Shown: positions 56,855-64,000 of the stretch, piece after piece
How positions within the stretch are numbered: the first letter of the stretch is position 1
How the letters are laid out: every line of letters begins with the position of its first letter
Assembly: GCF_001456025.1 (NCBI RefSeq)
Contig: NZ_LMTZ01000101.1
Coordinates: 52,947 to 116,946 of the forward strand
Length of the DNA: 64,000 bases
Direction of reading: 5' to 3'
DNA from: Mastigocoleus testarum BC008
Lineage (GTDB): Bacteria > Cyanobacteriota > Cyanobacteriia > Cyanobacteriales > Nostocaceae
The notes under the pieces: generated by a model
Seen by the model: the letters and a program-made list of their open reading frames with translations, nothing else
What the model was told of the DNA's origin: nothing
Databases searched by the model: none
Translations under genes and position numbers: made by a program

Positions 56855-58081
56855 ATGACAGATATTAAACAATTACTCTATATTTCACCTCAATTTCCAG
56901 CAGTAAGTTTAGTATTCGAGCAAAATGAAATGTTGGGAATTCAAAATAGTGGTGTAAATATCACAATTGCATCTTGTCGAAATTCATCCTGTACTGAAGC
57001 TCATGAGTTTGCAATACCTTTACTTAAACATGTAATTTATCCAAATTATAATAATATATTTTTAGGTTTTGTTTTATTGCTATTCAGGTCACCAATATCT
57101 CTTCTTAGAATCCTGACATTCACTTTAATAGCATCAATTAATATACTGGCAATAAAAAAGAATTTAGCAGCTTTATTATTTACTCTTGGATGGTATCCAT
57201 ATTTATTAAATAAAGAGCAAAGTTTTGATTGGATTCATGCTGACTTTGGTAAAGGAACTGCCACAGTAGCTTTAATGTTAAGCGAAGTACTCAAATGTCC
57301 TTTTTCATTCAAAGTTCATGCTTTTGATATTTATGATAAGAGTTTAGAATATGTAGATTTTTTAAAAAAAATTAAGATAAAGTGTGCTATTTTAATCTTT
57401 TCAGAACATGAGTATGGGAAACAAAAACTTCTAGAAATTTCACCGAAGTGTGAGAAGAAAATCAAGGTTAATTATACAGCTATTCGACCTAATGATTTTC
57501 AAGAACTTATTCCAGTATTGACTAGTAAAAAATTTATCGCATTAGGACGCTTAGTTTCTAAAAAAGGCTTCGATGTACTAATTAAAGCATCTGCAATACT
57601 AAACAATAGAGGAGAAAATTTTGTTGTTGATATATATGGTTATGGATTAGAAGAACAGAATCTTAAAAAATTGATAAAAATTAATAATCTTCAGGAAATT
57701 GTCAATTTAAAAGGAAAATATAAAAATGAACAATTACCTGAAATGCTAAAAGACTGTATAGCTTTGGTCGCTCCAAGCGTAATAGATAAAAATGGTGATA
57801 TGGATGGTATACCCACAGTTATATATGAAGCAATGGCTTTAGGAAGAGCAATTATTACTTCTAAGCTTTCTGGAATTCCAGAGGTTATTAAAGAAAATAT
57901 AAATGGTTACTTATGTGAACCAGGAAATATTGAAGAGTTAGCAGAAAAAATGCATTTTTTATTATTGAATCCACATATAAGCCTAAAAATGGGTATTGAA
58001 GGACGTAAATTGGTTGAGAAAAATCATGATTATATAACTAATGCTAAATTACTCTTGAATCAAATGAATAATTATGTTTAA
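56855..58081 (+). CDS. Glycosyltransferase family 4 (colanic-acid type)
   Basis: About 408 residues from ATG 56855; an upstream TTG at 56822 would overlap the methyltransferase and lacks a clear ribosome site. LLYISPQFPAVS at the start, WIHADFGKGTATVALM, FKVHAFDIYD, ALGRLVSKKGFDVLIKA and DGIPTVIYEAMALGRAIITSKLSGIPE are typical GT4 elements, similar to colanic acid biosynthesis glycosyltransferases such as WcaL. Donor sugar unknown. Confidence 0.88.
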   Translation: MTDIKQLLYISPQFPAVSLVFEQNEMLGIQNSGVNITIASCRNSSCTEAHEFAIPLLKHVIYPNYNNIFLGFVLLLFRSPISLLRILTFTLIASINILAIKKNLAALLFTLGWYPYLLNKEQSFDWIHADFGKGTATVALMLSEVLKCPFSFKVHAFDIYDKSLEYVDFLKKIKIKCAILIFSEHEYGKQKLLEISPKCEKKIKVNYTAIRPNDFQELIPVLTSKKFIALGRLVSKKGFDVLIKASAILNNRGENFVVDIYGYGLEEQNLKKLIKINNLQEIVNLKGKYKNEQLPEMLKDCIALVAPSVIDKNGDMDGIPTVIYEAMALGRAIITSKLSGIPEVIKENINGYLCEPGNIEELAEKMHFLLLNPHISLKMGIEGRKLVEKNHDYITNAKLLLNQMNNYV

Positions 58082-58172
58082 GATATTTTTTTAATTAAAG
58101 CATATCATAATTAGCAATTCGTGAAGTTCTAATTAAGTAGGAAAATAAAAATACCTAAATACACTAATACAT

Positions 58173-59348
58173 ATGGAAGAACAAAAAAATTGGAACTTAA
58201 ATGAAATAAATACTACTGTAGCAAATATATCATCTGAACTAAAAATCACAACTTATGCTTCCGTAACAGTAGGAATTCCTGCATACAACGAAGCAACTAC
58301 TATAGAACAAGTAATTAGAAGTTTTTTATTAACTAAATATCCTGACTTAATAGAGATTATCATTGCTGATGGTGGTAGTACTGACAGTACTCAAGATATT
58401 GTTAAAAAATTATCTCTAGAAGATTCAAGAGTCAAACTCTTACATAATCCTCTAAAAATTCAATCAGCAGGTCTTAATCTAATTTTGCAGCAATGTAGAG
58501 GAGATATTTTTCTTAGGGCTGATGCTCATTGCGAATATGCACCCGATTATATAGAAAGATGTGTAGAAGCTTTAATCGAATCAAAAGCCTCCAGTGTCAG
58601 TGGAGCGCAGCGTGCTGTTGCAACTACAGCTTTCCAAGCCGGAGTTGCTCTTGCTTTTAGAAGTTTTTTAGCTAACGGTGGCTCAAAATTAAGAAATCCC
58701 AATTATGACGGATACTCAGATACAAACTTTATGGGTTGTTTTTGGAAAAAGGATATACTTCAAGTAGCTTTATACAAACAATCTGAGCAAAATGAAAAAT
58801 TAAATTTATCGAATATTGAATATTTTGATACTTCACAAGTTACAAATCAGGATGCAGAGTTAAATTTAAGATTAATTGAAAAAAATCCTAAAGCTATTTA
58901 TATAAGTTCAAAGATAAAAGTCTGTTACCACCCACGCAAGACATGGAAAACTTTATGGAAGCAGTACTTTAAATATGGTAGAGGGCGTTATTTAACTTCT
59001 CTTAAACATCCTAAAAAATCCCCTTTAAGGAGCAAAATACCATTCATTGCTCTGTTACTTCTAGTATTTGCTTCTCCTTTTACTTATTTATTCCCTCAAA
59101 TTAGCTTATTCTTTTACATATTTTTATTCATTTGCTTCTTGATTCCTTTCTTAGAAGGTATCCGCACAACGTTAAAGTATGATTTGGTATTTAATTCAGA
59201 AATTTGGCGTAGTTCAGAAAAAGTCCCCTCCATAATAACTCGATGTTTATTCTGTGGAGTCGCTATACTTACAATGCCATTAGCTCACTCTTTTGGATAT
59301 ACTTACCAACTATTTAGACACAAAATTTTACGGGCTCCTAACTGGTAA
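58173..59348 (+). CDS. Glycosyltransferase family 2, membrane-anchored (ExoA-like)
   Basis: 391 residues. GT-A domain with VGIPAYNEATTIEQVI, IIADGGSTDSTQDI, LRADAHCEYAP (DxD-like) and NQDAELNLRL, followed by three C-terminal hydrophobic segments (IPFIALLLLVFASPFTYLF and later). This layout resembles ExoA of succinoglycan synthesis. It is expected on the cytosolic face of the inner membrane. Confidence 0.88.
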   Translation: MEEQKNWNLNEINTTVANISSELKITTYASVTVGIPAYNEATTIEQVIRSFLLTKYPDLIEIIIADGGSTDSTQDIVKKLSLEDSRVKLLHNPLKIQSAGLNLILQQCRGDIFLRADAHCEYAPDYIERCVEALIESKASSVSGAQRAVATTAFQAGVALAFRSFLANGGSKLRNPNYDGYSDTNFMGCFWKKDILQVALYKQSEQNEKLNLSNIEYFDTSQVTNQDAELNLRLIEKNPKAIYISSKIKVCYHPRKTWKTLWKQYFKYGRGRYLTSLKHPKKSPLRSKIPFIALLLLVFASPFTYLFPQISLFFYIFLFICFLIPFLEGIRTTLKYDLVFNSEIWRSSEKVPSIITRCLFCGVAILTMPLAHSFGYTYQLFRHKILRAPNW

Positions 59349-59479
59349 ATAGCTAGCTAACTTGAATTATCCTAAATGTTTAAAACGTTAAGTGAATTTA
59401 GCTATGATTTTTGCAGATTTTTTTAATTTTAGTTAGTTGTCTAAAAATATAAGTTTTAAATTAAATACAAATCACATAT

Positions 59480-60316
59480 ATGCTTAACGCCTTAACGATA
59501 GATGTCGAAGATTACTTTCAGGTTCACGCATTTGAAAAAGTAATTAAACGTTCTAACTGGGATAATTACTCTACCCGCGTAGTCTGTAATACTAATTGCA
59601 TTCTGAAATTACTTTCAGAGTATAAAGTTCGTGCTACTTTTTTTATGTTGGGCTGGATTGCAGAACGTCACCCTCAACTTGTTGAGCAAATAGCATCTAA
59701 TGGTCATGAAATTGCTACACATGGCTATCAACATGAACTGATTTACCGCCAAACTCCTAAAGAATTCGCTGATGACTTGAATCGTTCTATTAAAGCTATT
59801 CATAATGCTTTGGGTGATTATCAAATTATAGGTTATCGTGCCCCATCCTTTTCCATCACCCGCCAATCCTTATGGGCATTGGATATTCTCCGTGACTATG
59901 GTATCAAGTACGACTCAAGTATCTTTCCTCTTACAGCACATGACCGCTATGGTATCAGTGATGCCAAAAGATTTATCCATGAAATCAAGAAAGATTTGTG
60001 GGAAATTCCTGTTAGCACATTGCGCTTAAGTAAATACAACTTTCCTGTTGCAGGTGGAGGTTATTTCCGGCTTTTTCCACTACCGATAACTAGTTGGGCT
60101 ATTCGTAGGCTTAACATAGACAGACATCCAGCCATCATCTATTTGCACCCGTGGGAGTTTGACCCAAAACAACCGCGTATAAGCAATGCTTCATTAATGT
60201 CTCGCTTTCGTCACTACGTTAACCTTGATAAAACTGAAAATAGACTAAGGCTTTTACTAAACGAGTTTAAATTTGCTCCAATGAAACAAGTATTTGCTCA
60301 AAATTTATCTATATAG
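59480..60316 (+). CDS. Polysaccharide deacetylase, XrtA/DUF3473-type
   Basis: 278 residues. TIDVEDYFQVHAF at the start, ATFFMLGWIAERHP, GHEIATHGYQHELIY (the H-x3-H metal site) and a C-terminal HPAIIYLHPWEFDP fit NodB-type deacetylases with the extension seen in exosortase-associated EPS clusters. It removes N-acetyl or O-acetyl groups from a sugar. No exosortase gene is in the window. No signal peptide is visible, so it may act in the cytosol. Confidence 0.9.
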   Translation: MLNALTIDVEDYFQVHAFEKVIKRSNWDNYSTRVVCNTNCILKLLSEYKVRATFFMLGWIAERHPQLVEQIASNGHEIATHGYQHELIYRQTPKEFADDLNRSIKAIHNALGDYQIIGYRAPSFSITRQSLWALDILRDYGIKYDSSIFPLTAHDRYGISDAKRFIHEIKKDLWEIPVSTLRLSKYNFPVAGGGYFRLFPLPITSWAIRRLNIDRHPAIIYLHPWEFDPKQPRISNASLMSRFRHYVNLDKTENRLRLLLNEFKFAPMKQVFAQNLSI

Positions 60317-60334
60317 AAAGAGAAAACATTAGAA

Positions 60335-61114
60335 ATGCGAATTGCCATAATTACTCAAGAAGATCCTTTTTATTTGCCTCCAGCATTAAATACTCTATGT
60401 CAGACACAAAAAGACAATATTGTTGCTCTTATTGTTACGCCTAGTTTTAATGAAAAAATAACTTCTACAGCCAAACGCTTATATCATTTCTATGGAGCTT
60501 TTGACTTTAGTCGTTTGCTTGCTTATTATGCATGGGCTAAAGCGCTAAACCATTTAAATTATTGGCGACCTCTGACTCGTCCCTATTCCGCATCTGAGAT
60601 AGCTCATCGCTATGATATTGATTTATATCAACCCTCTAAAATTAACGCTGCGAATTTTGTGGATACTTTAAAGCACAAAATTCGTCCTGACTTGTTAGTC
60701 TCTGTAGCTGCAAGCCAAATTCTTAAAAAATCTGTTCTGGAAGTTCCTCCATTAGGTTGTATTAACCTGCACTCTGCGCCTTTACCGCGTTATCAAGGTA
60801 TGATGCCGAATTTTTGGACAATGGTGAATAATGAACCGGAGGCTACTGTCACAATTCATTATATGGTAGAAAAATTAGATGCTGGGGATATCATTTTACA
60901 GAAATCTGTCCCAATTAATCCTAGTGATTCTCTACATGATTTGATGGTGCGCTCTAAGATTATTGGAGCTAAGGCTTTGCTCGAAGCTATCGATAAAATT
61001 GAGGCGGGTACAGTTGATGCTAAACCCCAAGATTCTACTCAAGCCACTTATTTTTCATTTCCTACCCGTAAAGATGCTCATCGTTTAAGGTTTCAAGGTC
61101 GCCGTCTGTTGTAG
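60335..61114 (+). CDS. Formyltransferase-family protein (sugar N-formyltransferase candidate)
   Basis: 259 residues, similar in layout to methionyl-tRNA formyltransferase N-domains: NLHSAPLPRYQGMMPNFW with the Asn-x-His pair, HYMVEKLDAGDIILQ with the Asp, and SLHDLMVRSKIIGAKAL. It lacks the tRNA-binding C-terminal domain of Fmt, so transfer of formyl from N10-formyl-THF to an amino sugar is likely. Together with the deacetylase 18 bases upstream, it could convert an N-acetyl sugar into an N-formyl sugar. Its end overlaps the convergent DUF218 gene by 22 bases. Confidence 0.82.
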   Translation: MRIAIITQEDPFYLPPALNTLCQTQKDNIVALIVTPSFNEKITSTAKRLYHFYGAFDFSRLLAYYAWAKALNHLNYWRPLTRPYSASEIAHRYDIDLYQPSKINAANFVDTLKHKIRPDLLVSVAASQILKKSVLEVPPLGCINLHSAPLPRYQGMMPNFWTMVNNEPEATVTIHYMVEKLDAGDIILQKSVPINPSDSLHDLMVRSKIIGAKALLEAIDKIEAGTVDAKPQDSTQATYFSFPTRKDAHRLRFQGRRLL

Positions 61115-61752
61115 ACTGGATTTTCTTTGCAGTATTTAACAAAGGTAATTGAAGGAGAATGTTTAAAATCAGACTTCCTCAAACGTGGATTCAAACTAGC
61201 TCCACTTCTACCAATTGTAATCCACAATACACTACGCCCAAAATCCCTCACCACTCTTATCAGAGACTCAGACTCATGTCCATTCGAAGCCACCGCAACT
61301 GGAGTAACCACAACCCCCCGACTACCCAAAACAACACTTGCAATAACTCTCGCTCTCCTCATGTGATAATCGGACGTAATCAAATAAATGTGCTGTAAAT
61401 CAGCATCAACAAAATCATCAACCAAAGTTGTAAAATTAGTCACCGTATCCGTCGCTGTGCCATCCAAATGCAACTGTCTAGAAGGGATTCCAAACTGATT
61501 TAGAATCCGCCCCTGTCTATCCAAATACTGGGGAAAATCAGAAACCCAAATGTCCAAATCCTTATGAGACGACCAAAACTCACCAGCAAACTTTGTCCGC
61601 TCAAAATTACCCCCTAAAACAAACATAGCTTGAGGTGTTGGTGATTGGTGAAAAGCAACAGCAATCCTCACCGGAATAAACCCAAGCAAAACAACCAGTA
61701 AACTTAATCCTAACCACCAGAAAAATCGACGCTGGTAAAAAATATTCTTCAT
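61093..61752 (-). CDS. DUF218 / YdcF-ElyC-SanA-like membrane protein
   Basis: 219 residues. One N-terminal membrane segment (FWWLGLSLLVVLLGFIPVRIAVAF), then a DUF218 fold: AMFVLGGN, IWVSDFP, ATDTVTNFTTL, LITSDYHMRRARVIA. Related proteins (SanA, ElyC) affect envelope or polysaccharide integrity in other bacteria. It is the last gene of the EPS region and converges with the formyltransferase. Confidence 0.82.
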   Translation of the reverse strand: MKNIFYQRRFFWWLGLSLLVVLLGFIPVRIAVAFHQSPTPQAMFVLGGNFERTKFAGEFWSSHKDLDIWVSDFPQYLDRQGRILNQFGIPSRQLHLDGTATDTVTNFTTLVDDFVDADLQHIYLITSDYHMRRARVIASVVLGSRGVVVTPVAVASNGHESESLIRVVRDFGRSVLWITIGRSGASLNPRLRKSDFKHSPSITFVKYCKENPVYNRRRP

Positions 61753-61868
61753 TTAACAACAATTACTCACAGAGGAAAAACCAAAATAATTATGGCAAAT
61801 TTTTTCAGATAACCCATAGTGCAAGCACGTAGAGTTAAAACTTAATATTTTCGAGGGTTTAGTTAGTC

Positions 61869-62047
61869 TCAAAACAAACTTAAATCTTTCGGTGTAGAAA
61901 TAATTAAAATATCCCGAATCCCAGTCAACATCAATACAGATAAAGGATAGTAAATCATCGGCTTGTCGTAAACTGGCATTAATTATTTACTGACAATATG
62001 AGTTAAAGGATAAAGTCGGGTACCAGAACCAATATAATCCCCTTCAT
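61869..62047 (-). pseudogene. Decayed N-terminal fragment of glucose-1-phosphate thymidylyltransferase (rfbA)
   Basis: On the minus strand, from a potential ATG (MKGIIL) through TRLYPLTHIVSK, a TAA stop where Gln is expected, then LMPVYDKPMIYYPLS and DILIISTPKDLSLF to a TGA. These segments match the conserved first 60 residues of RfbA/RmlA. A small deletion after MKGIIL removes most of the glycine-rich nucleotide loop and shifts the frame. The rest of the gene is gone. It is a clear remnant of a dTDP-sugar pathway gene. Confidence 0.8.
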
Positions 62048-62432
62048 TTGCTATTCCCGATAGACTTGAGAATCATACAATCCACCCTTAAATATATTTA
62101 TTTAGAACGCTATCTATTAAATTTGAATGTTTGTGACATCATCCTCAATCCTTTAATATTCTTGAAATATTTTAAGTTTGAGAGAACACAAATAATTGTA
62201 TTATTGAAAATAATACTTAGTTGTTAATTTTATTTTTTTCTTTAAGATAAATTGTACTTAAATTATTTTGGGTTCACAAGTCATAATAAATACCAAAACT
62301 CTTAATAGCAAAACAGAAATTTGAAATAAGTTGGAAATTTAATTAATTTGTATCTAATTTACTTGAAATTCCCCTGTGACTAAATAGCTGATTTAATGTG
62401 CGATAAATTTTCATATAAAGATACTTCAGCCT
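62048..62432. other. AT-rich gene-free stretch
   Basis: About 385 bases upstream of the LysE-family gene. No ORF, repeat or RNA gene recognised. It probably holds the promoter of the downstream gene. Confidence 0.4.
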
Positions 62433-63059
62433 ATGCAGACTACCATGACATTTAGCAGTATAGTTGCACTGTTGGGAGCAATGATTATTCTGGCTGCTGT
62501 CCCCAGTCCCAGCGTATTTGCTGTGGTAGCGCGCACAATCTCATCTGGATTTACCCATGGCTTTGTTACAGTAGTGGGGATACTAATTGGCGATTTTGTA
62601 TTTATCATCTTAGCTATTTACGGTTTATCGGCGATCGCTCAGACTCTAGATAGCCTGTTCGTTGTAGTAAAATATCTTGGTAGTGCTTATCTGATCTGGT
62701 TGGGAATACAATTATGGAGAGCAAAATCAAAAGTTGTGGAAGTTGAGGGAATTAGAGAATCATCCTGGTTATCCAATTTCCTGAGCGGTCTATTTATCAC
62801 TTTAGGCGATCAAAAAGCACTTTTATTTTACCTGGGTTTTTTCCCCGCTTTTATTGAGTTAAAAAATGTATCTGTTCTTGATACTTGCATAATTATGGCG
62901 ATCGCTACTATCGCTGTAGGTGGAGTAAAACTTAGTTACGCATATATGGCTGATAAAGCTAGATTAATCTTTCAAAGTTCCAGAGCAAAGAAAATTATAA
63001 ATATTATTGCTGGTACTGTAATGATTGGTACTGGTTTTGTGTTGTTAATAAAGACTTAG
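62433..63059 (+). CDS. LysE/RhtB-family amino-acid exporter
   Basis: 208 residues with six hydrophobic segments. The start (PSPSVFAVVARTISSGFTHGFVTVVGILIGDFVF) and the ISSGFTHGF..GxxxGD motif are typical of the LysE/RhtB superfamily, as are GSAYLIWLGIQLWRAK and the GDQKALLFYLGFFP segment. It is likely an inner-membrane exporter of amino acids or similar metabolites. Unlinked in function to the clusters as far as can be seen. Confidence 0.88.
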   Translation: MQTTMTFSSIVALLGAMIILAAVPSPSVFAVVARTISSGFTHGFVTVVGILIGDFVFIILAIYGLSAIAQTLDSLFVVVKYLGSAYLIWLGIQLWRAKSKVVEVEGIRESSWLSNFLSGLFITLGDQKALLFYLGFFPAFIELKNVSVLDTCIIMAIATIAVGGVKLSYAYMADKARLIFQSSRAKKIINIIAGTVMIGTGFVLLIKT

Positions 63060-63276
63060 GAAATGATATCAACCGATAGGCTGTAAAACAAAAATAGTTG
63101 TGGATTCTCATATTTTGCGATCGCACGAAGGTATTGGGTAAATTGATCGCGTCCAACTTGGCTACAAGATATAACATTACAGAATATATTCGATAAAATG
63201 TCAGGAAAGCGATTGTAACAAATGAGCCAGAAACTCCATTTCCTATTCATAAAGGAATAAAGATAAAATCATCATA

Positions 63277-63846
63277 ATGTCAGAAATAGTTACTCAAATC
63301 GAGAGCAAAATTCCCCCAGGGAAAAAATTACCGGATGGTATTCGCAAGCTAGTTGAATTACAAGACCAATGGAACGAATGCATAGTTAGCAACTTTGAAA
63401 TGTCTTCTGCTGATTTAGTAAATTGGTTTGATGGCGATCGCTATATGGGAAACCAATTTGTACATTTTGCTCAAGAAGCAGATGATTCTAGTTATGCGAT
63501 GTGGTTCTATCCGGAGTTAAAGACAGTGGAAGCACCGGTAGTATTTCTAAGTGATGAGGCTACTGAATTTGGTGTAATTGCTAATAACTTAACTGATTTT
63601 ATGTCACTTCTCGCCATCGGATTTGATGAGATTGGTTATGAGTTATCCTCTTTATCCAGTCATGAAGTATTTGTAACCTCAGAAGAAGTGGATATTGAAA
63701 AATTAAGGAAATTCCGAAAGTGGCTCAAGTGTGAATTTGATATCGAACCTGCTATAGATCCCTCAAAACTTGTCTTGTTTGCTAAAGCATCCCATCCCAA
63801 TCTTGCAGATATAATTGTAGCTTGGCAAAAAGAGAAGTACGGTTAG
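63277..63846 (+). CDS. SMI1/KNR4-like protein
   Basis: 189 residues, soluble. The middle part (DGDRYMGNQFVHFAQEADDSSYAMW followed by a PVVFLSDE segment and NNLTDFMSLL) resembles the SMI1/KNR4 fold, in which a surface with a strand-turn pattern displays a Gly-Asn motif. In bacteria many such proteins are immunity proteins or have unknown roles. No toxin gene is adjacent in the window. Function not assigned. Confidence 0.6.
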   Translation: MSEIVTQIESKIPPGKKLPDGIRKLVELQDQWNECIVSNFEMSSADLVNWFDGDRYMGNQFVHFAQEADDSSYAMWFYPELKTVEAPVVFLSDEATEFGVIANNLTDFMSLLAIGFDEIGYELSSLSSHEVFVTSEEVDIEKLRKFRKWLKCEFDIEPAIDPSKLVLFAKASHPNLADIIVAWQKEKYG

Positions 63847-63916
63847 ATAATCAACAGACGGGAAAATTTTTTAAATTACTTGCATTTGCTCAATAATACA
63901 ATCCAGAATAATATGT

Positions 63917-64000
63917 AGGGCTTGCTGAATAAATACAAAAAGGTGATGGTTAATACATTATCAGACCCAAGGAATATATTCAGATGCAAGAAAACAGTCT
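63917..64000 (+). mobile_element. Possible border of an insertion sequence (cut by window end)
   Basis: GGGCTTGCTGAATAAATAC resembles terminal inverted repeats of cyanobacterial IS elements, and an ATG near 63984 with a preceding gap of about 65 bases could begin a transposase. Only 84 bases are available, so this cannot be confirmed. Confidence 0.2.

Noticed and set aside
61127..61398. Two overlapping plus-strand ORFs of 79 codons
   Set aside because: Both are antisense to the DUF218 gene, whose motifs (LITSDYHMRRAR) are clear.
1..64000. CRISPR arrays, tRNA or rRNA genes, phage genes
   Set aside because: No spaced direct repeats, cloverleaf sequences or phage structural genes were noticed on either strand.

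Overview
The window looks like a chromosomal segment of a filamentous cyanobacterium of the Nostoc/Calothrix type. The basis is an AT-rich genome studded with HIP1 octamers GCGATCGC (for example at 4495 and near 4603, 6741 and 7460), CYP110-like P450s and cyanobacterial-style hybrid NRPS/PKS proteins. No tRNA, rRNA or CRISPR array was seen. The species cannot be named from sequence alone.

Region 1 (1-43956) is a hybrid NRPS/PKS locus, all on the + strand, whose 5' part lies outside the window. Reading domains in gene order: a partial C then A(Ser)-PCP; a free TauD-type dioxygenase; KS-AT-KR-ACP-E; C-A(Gly)-PCP-C-TauD; degenerate C-A(Asp)-PCP, C-A(Gly)-PCP, C-A(beta-Ala, interrupted by a complete PLP decarboxylase)-PCP; KS-AT-degenerate KR-ACP; C-A(beta-Ala-like)-PCP-TE with a cysteine nucleophile. 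Tailoring and support genes follow: two P450s, an Apd1-like thioredoxin-fold ferredoxin, a MATE exporter, a small unknown protein, an MbtH protein and a periplasmic PvdQ/penicillin-acylase-type Ntn hydrolase. Substrates were read by eye from the A-domain pocket residues. Under colinearity the backbone is ...Ser-(C2 unit)-Gly-(beta-OH-)Asp-Gly-beta-Ala-(C2 unit, probably still a ketone)-beta-Ala. The pairing of a TauD hydroxylase with an interface-like degenerate C domain in front of an Asp module is the signature of beta-hydroxyaspartate siderophores. A lipopeptide siderophore is therefore the best guess, although no TonB receptor or other uptake gene is present in the window.

The most unusual feature is in the third module of the 3751-residue synthetase. 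Its adenylation domain carries a beta-alanine-type pocket and is interrupted between cores A5 and A6 by about 555 residues. The insert is a full-length group II PLP decarboxylase resembling PanP-type aspartate 1-decarboxylase. The synthetase thus appears to carry an enzyme that makes beta-alanine inside the very domain that activates it.

Region 2 (44311-61752) is an exopolysaccharide locus. A galE / initiating phosphoglycosyltransferase pair lies on the - strand, diverging across a roughly 0.9 kb AT-rich intergenic region with a foldback element from a + strand run: Wzc-type tyrosine kinase/chain-length regulator, Wzx-like flippase, Wzy-like polymerase, an asparagine-synthetase-like protein lacking the usual N-terminal Cys, two GT4 and one GT2 glycosyltransferases, a methyltransferase, a polysaccharide deacetylase and a formyltransferase. 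A convergent DUF218 (YdcF/SanA-like) gene closes it.

Region 3 (61753-64000) holds a decayed rfbA fragment, a LysE-family exporter and a SMI1/KNR4-like protein, and the window ends in what may be the border of an insertion sequence.
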